The position numbers were made by a program, and so were the translations under genes. A stretch of DNA of 64,000 nucleotides from Chlamydiota bacterium (GTDB lineage: Bacteria; Auribacterota; Tritonobacteria; UBA1439). Below, one piece after another: positions 63,989 through 64,000 of the stretch; positions within the stretch are counted from its first letter, which is position 1, and each line of letters opens with the position of its first letter. Location of the stretch: positions 1 through 64,000 of the forward strand of contig JAAYCL010000027.1 of NCBI GenBank assembly GCA_012729785.1, read 5' to 3'. A model generated the notes under the pieces. It worked only from the letters and a program-made list of their open reading frames with translations. It searched no databases and was not told where the DNA came from.

Positions 63989-64000
63989 ATGAAGATCAAG
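63989..64000 (+). CDS. dnaN: Start of DNA polymerase III sliding clamp (partial)
   Basis: Only four codons (MKIK) fit in the window. The strong ribosome site GGGAGGGGAG directly before it and its place after dnaA and oriC make dnaN the expected gene. Confidence 0.5.

Overview
This window is GC-rich DNA from a Gram-negative, probably anaerobic bacterium. A second (outer) membrane is indicated by a TolC-type outer-membrane channel with an RND pump, a long YidC with a periplasmic domain, and lipoproteins. A nearly complete set of acetyl-CoA synthase/corrinoid protein genes indicates Wood-Ljungdahl carbon metabolism. The right end is a chromosomal replication origin. The phylum cannot be fixed from the sequence. 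A poorly cultivated acetogen-like lineage (for example Omnitrophota/Auribacterota-like) is a guess only.

Layout. (1) 238-9024: one operon of pta, a short MetE-like methyltransferase, acsB, acsD, acsC and acsV, joining acetyl-CoA synthesis to acetyl phosphate and perhaps to methionine methylation. (2) 9085-23421: surface-polysaccharide genes (epimerase, four GT4 glycosyltransferases, a polyprenyl glycosylphosphotransferase, two large membrane glycosyltransferase-like proteins), interrupted by a degenerate SerB-like ACT protein and by a small accessory island (about 15.0-17.6 kb) with a YdeI-type gene, two toxin-antitoxin pairs and a small membrane protein. (3) 23583-30164: marR-tolC-adaptor-RND pump-PII-like operon. 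(4) 30262-34387: phosphate transport (PiT and a DUF47 partner), a tiny lipoprotein, a pentameric ligand-gated ion channel and a tRNA-dihydrouridine synthase. (5) 34397-41664: TPR membrane protein, a CBM48/metallo-beta-lactamase fusion divergent from glycogen phosphorylase, and an ADP-ribosylglycohydrolase. (6) 41675-44471: GDP-deoxyhexose genes and an acyltransferase. (7) 44600-52243: metX-metW-nucleotidyltransferase, an amidohydrolase, a TIM-barrel protein, a GH64-like glucanase and a SWIM gene fragment. (8) 52323-64000: rsmI, parB, parA, two parS sites, mnmG, mnmE, jag, yidC, yidD, rnpA and rpmH leftward, then dnaA, oriC and the start of dnaN rightward.

The strand switch at dnaA, DnaA boxes on both sides of it, and a CTA-repeat (DnaA-trio) next to an AT-rich stretch mark the origin. 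rsmG, usually between mnmG and parA, is absent there and the parS sites occupy the gap. Several genes carry an extended -10 motif (TGnTAnnAT) only 6-9 bases before the start codon, which suggests leaderless mRNAs. I found no tRNA, rRNA, CRISPR array, insertion sequence or convincing Rho-independent terminator.
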